A stretch of DNA of 16,321 bases from Elusimicrobiota bacterium (GTDB lineage: Bacteria; Elusimicrobiota; Elusimicrobia; O2-12-FULL-59-9): contig JACQRQ010000122.1 of NCBI GenBank assembly GCA_016206405.1, positions 1 to 16,321 of the forward strand, written 5' to 3'. The notes below the pieces were generated by a model, which saw only the letters and a list, made by a program, of their open reading frames with translations, made no database searches and was not told the origin of the DNA. The position numbers were made by a program, and so were the translations under genes. The first letter of the stretch is position 1, and each line of letters begins with the position of its first letter. Below, in pieces: positions 14,247-16,321 of the stretch.

Positions 14247-14285
14247 GGTCCTACGTCCCGCATAGGACCTAAGGCCCATAGGGCC
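14247..14285. promoter_or_regulatory. Two tandem perfect hairpins in the divergent intergenic region
   Basis: GGTCCTA (14247-14253) pairs perfectly with TAGGACC (14263-14269) around a 9-base loop. Three bases later GGCCC (14273-14277) pairs with GGGCC (14281-14285) around ATA. The pair lies between the leftward and rightward promoters. No T-run follows on either strand, so these are not typical terminators. They could be protein-binding operators or a dispersed repeat. Confidence 0.5.
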
Positions 14286-14297
14286 ACCGACGAGAAT

Positions 14298-14306
14298 TGA
14301 TATAAT
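14298..14306 (+). promoter_or_regulatory. Extended -10 promoter for the GT9 gene
   Basis: TGATATAAT is a perfect extended -10 motif. A -35 box is not apparent, which extended -10 promoters can tolerate. Transcription would begin at about 14313-14317, at or just before the ATG at 14317, implying a leaderless or nearly leaderless mRNA. Confidence 0.5.
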
Positions 14307-14316
14307 TAGGGTATTC

Positions 14317-15873
14317 ATGGACCTGACCAGGCCCCAAAGGATTCTGGTGATCCGGTTGTCTTCTTTGGGAGACGTGGCTCTAACGGCGCCAGTTTACCGA
14401 AATCTGAAGGCCGCTTGGCCCGACGCCCATATCGCCGTTTTAACCAAACCGGCCTACGCCCCGCTGCTCGCCGACCATCCCTGCGTCGACGAGGTGATCG
14501 CTTTCACCGGACTTGTCGCCTGCCTGCGGCATCTCCGGCGGCGCCATTTCACCCATCTCCTGGACCTGCACGCCAATTGGCGTTCTTTTTGGATACGGAA
14601 GCTCTCCGGGATTCCGCAGCAAAGCCGCTACCAAAAAAACAGCTTTTCCCGAAGGCTTTTCGTCCTATTTCGCAAGACCTCCGCGAGTCTGCAGAAACAT
14701 ACTTTGGACCGATATTTGGCGGCCCTCACAGTGTGGGGAATTGAAGCGCGGCAGCGGAGCCTCCTGCTCGCCGACGCGCTAAAATCTCCGATGACCGGGG
14801 CCCCGATTTCCCCAAAGAACATCCTTGTCATTCAAACGGCTTTTTTAGGGGACCTGGCGTTGACCAAGCCCTTAATCTTGAAGCTCCAAGAGCTTTTTCC
14901 GCACGCGCCGCTGAGCGCGCTCATCCGGCCGGAGATGGCCGCGCTGCTAAGCGACGTGGAGGCAATCACGCTGATTTTGGACGACAAGAAAAGGCGCCAC
15001 AAAGGCCTGCTCGGAACGTGGCGGCTCGTCCAGGAACTCCGCCAACGCCGCTTCGATCTGGCCGTCATACCGCATCGCTCGCTCAGAAGCGCGCTCATCG
15101 CCTTTCTCTGCGGGATTCCGAAGCGAGTCGGTTTTGCCGCCAGCGCGGGCAAATGGCTTTTGACGGACGCGCTGTCCTTCAACTGGTTGATGCACGACCG
15201 GGACAGAAACCTGTCGCTGATCCATGCGGTTTCGGCCAACGGCGGCGCCGTCTCCGAAAGCGCCCCGCTCAACGGGAAAAGCGCCTCTCCCAGGACCTCC
15301 GGCGACGCCGTTTTTTCCAGGCTCCGGGGGGCGGGCATCCGGGACGGCGAGGTCCTGGTGGGCGTGCATCCCGGTTCCGTGTGGCCCACTAAAAGATGGC
15401 TTCCCGAGCGGTTTTCCCAACTCATCGCCCGGCTCGATGCCCAGGGCCTGCGAGCCGTCATCATCGGCGAAAGCCGCGACGCTTCTTTGGCCCGGCAAAT
15501 CCTCTCCGGCGCGGGAAATCCCGCCGGCGCGCTGGATTGGACCGGCCAAACCGGATTGGCGGAATTGATGGCGTTGATGCGCCACTTGAGGCTATTTATC
15601 ACCAATGACTCCGGCCCTATGCACATCGCGACTTCCTGCGGCGTGCCCACCTTGGCCATTTTTGGGCCGACGACCAAGGAACTCGGCTTTTTTCCTTACG
15701 GAGACGCGCACCGCGTGGTGGAGTCGGACTTGGAATGCCGGCCCTGCAGCCTTCACGGCGGCCGCGCCTGCCCGTTAGGGCATTTTCTGTGCATGAAGCT
15801 TATCACCGTGGACCAAGTCCACGCCGCGGCGATGGAAATGCTGAGGCAGCATGAAAATTGTTCAAATTATTGA
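14317..15873 (+). CDS. Family 9 glycosyltransferase (heptosyltransferase-like) with duplicated N-terminal domain
   Basis: A 518-residue GT9 protein, about 150 residues longer than usual heptosyltransferases. Such enzymes add heptose or related sugars to the lipopolysaccharide core at the inner membrane. The layout is N-N-C. A first Rossmann domain (about 8-155) begins RILVIRLSSLGDVALTAP with Asp19; a second N-terminal domain (about 168-305) begins KNILVIQTAFLGDLALTKP with Asp179. One nucleotide-sugar-binding C-terminal domain (about 345-505) has VHPGSVWPTKRWLPERF, FITNDSGPMHIATSCGVP, FGPT, and a cysteine cluster at 474, 477, 485 and 492. The reading frame is intact throughout. The ATG at 14317 has AGGG 5 bases upstream and follows an extended -10 motif. 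Donor and acceptor cannot be read from the sequence. It overlaps the next gene by 23 bases. Confidence 0.88.
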   Translation: MDLTRPQRILVIRLSSLGDVALTAPVYRNLKAAWPDAHIAVLTKPAYAPLLADHPCVDEVIAFTGLVACLRHLRRRHFTHLLDLHANWRSFWIRKLSGIPQQSRYQKNSFSRRLFVLFRKTSASLQKHTLDRYLAALTVWGIEARQRSLLLADALKSPMTGAPISPKNILVIQTAFLGDLALTKPLILKLQELFPHAPLSALIRPEMAALLSDVEAITLILDDKKRRHKGLLGTWRLVQELRQRRFDLAVIPHRSLRSALIAFLCGIPKRVGFAASAGKWLLTDALSFNWLMHDRDRNLSLIHAVSANGGAVSESAPLNGKSASPRTSGDAVFSRLRGAGIRDGEVLVGVHPGSVWPTKRWLPERFSQLIARLDAQGLRAVIIGESRDASLARQILSGAGNPAGALDWTGQTGLAELMALMRHLRLFITNDSGPMHIATSCGVPTLAIFGPTTKELGFFPYGDAHRVVESDLECRPCSLHGGRACPLGHFLCMKLITVDQVHAAAMEMLRQHENCSNY

Positions 15874-16321
15874 CGAACCCTGGGACAGCGGCATCACTCA
15901 CTATGCGCTGAGCCTGGCCCAAGGTCTCGCGGAACAAGGACACGCCGTGACCGTCTGGGCACTGCGCGGCGCTTTCCCATTTGAGGCAGCCGAGCGCCTG
16001 GGACTTTCAACGCAGGACTGCCGGCGGCCTTGGCTGCGTTTTTGGAAGCTGCGCCGCTGGTTGATCGAAAACAAGATCGAACTCCTGCATGCGCACACCG
16101 GCTCGTCCCATGTCTTGGCCTGCCTCCTGGCCGCAGCCCTCAAGCCCGCGCCTAAGGTCGTGCGCTCTTGGTCGGACTCGCGCCTGCCCCAACGGCGGCC
16201 GGGACGGCTTTGGCTTCTCAAGCGCACCGATGGCCTGATCGCCGCCAACCGGCTGATTTTGAGCTCTCTGGCCGCCCAATTTCCTTTTATTCCCGCCGCG
16301 GAAATTTTTCAGGGAATACGC
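15851..16321 (+). CDS. Family 4-type glycosyltransferase, N-terminal part (runs off the window)
   Basis: The first 157 codons of a gene that continues past the window edge. The ATG at 15851 has GAGG (15843-15846) 4 bases upstream. The translation starts MKIVQIIDEPWDSGITHYAL, followed by LAQGLAEQGHAVTVWAL, a typical GT-B N-terminal Rossmann start of family 4 transferases, where a loop after the first strand sits by the acceptor. Further on, IELLHAHTGSSHVLACLLAA carries the usual His-Ala-His segment, and RTDGLIAAN resembles the later strand that ends in a serine or asparagine. The donor-binding C-terminal domain is outside the window, so the sugar is unknown. Overlap with the GT9 gene by 23 bases suggests a glycan-assembly operon. 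Confidence 0.85.
   Translation, partial: MKIVQIIDEPWDSGITHYALSLAQGLAEQGHAVTVWALRGAFPFEAAERLGLSTQDCRRPWLRFWKLRRWLIENKIELLHAHTGSSHVLACLLAAALKPAPKVVRSWSDSRLPQRRPGRLWLLKRTDGLIAANRLILSSLAAQFPFIPAAEIFQGIR

Noticed and set aside
14317..15873. Suspected frameshift or pseudogene in the long GT9 gene
   Set aside because: The frame is intact over 518 codons and all three domains keep their key motifs, so a fusion or duplication is more likely than decay.

Overview
This window is a dense stretch of chromosome from a GC-rich bacterium with a Gram-negative envelope. The evidence for an outer membrane is a Kdo transferase (WaaA), a DUF374-type lipid acyltransferase and a heptosyltransferase-family enzyme. 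The order yebC-ruvC-ruvA-ruvB-spoIID-queA-tgt-yajC-secD-secF, with a SpoIID-family protein in an otherwise Gram-negative setting, suggests an Elusimicrobiota-like or related deep-branching lineage. That placement is inference from gene content and order only.

Layout. Bases 1-184 hold no convincing protein gene. They contain a foldable segment, a weak terminator-like hairpin and an AT-rich inverted repeat just ahead of yebC. Bases 185-9840 are one tightly packed rightward gene train in which most neighbours overlap by a few bases: yebC; the Holliday-junction genes ruvC, ruvA and ruvB; a secreted SpoIID/LytB-domain protein; the queuosine genes queA and tgt; the Sec accessory genes yajC, secD and secF; and a 202-residue protein of uncertain function whose start lies inside secF. 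Bases 9841-10109 are a 269-bp foldback element with 30-bp terminal inverted repeats (28 of 30 match) and no gene of its own, resembling a non-autonomous MITE. It sits directly between the stop of the 202-residue gene and the start of the next gene. Bases 10113-13301 carry a DUF374 acyltransferase, waaA and a ribonuclease D with two HRDC-like regions. Bases 13302-14316 hold a small zinc-ribbon gene with its own promoter, a leftward stand-alone receiver-domain response regulator, and a divergent control region with two tandem hairpins and promoters facing both ways. From 14317 onward lie an unusual family 9 glycosyltransferase with two tandem N-terminal domains and one C-terminal domain, and the first 157 codons of a family 4 glycosyltransferase that runs off the end.

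How the genes fit together. Most of the window is conserved housekeeping: recombination (RuvABC), tRNA queuosine modification (QueA, Tgt), protein export (SecDF-YajC) and lipid A/core assembly (DUF374, WaaA, GT9, GT4). The points most worth following up are the foldback element that supplies or abuts the start of the acyltransferase gene, the N-N-C glycosyltransferase, the degenerate MetH-activation-like protein that shares 83 bases with secF, and the hairpin-rich divergent promoter region. I found no defence system, prophage, CRISPR array or autonomous transposon.
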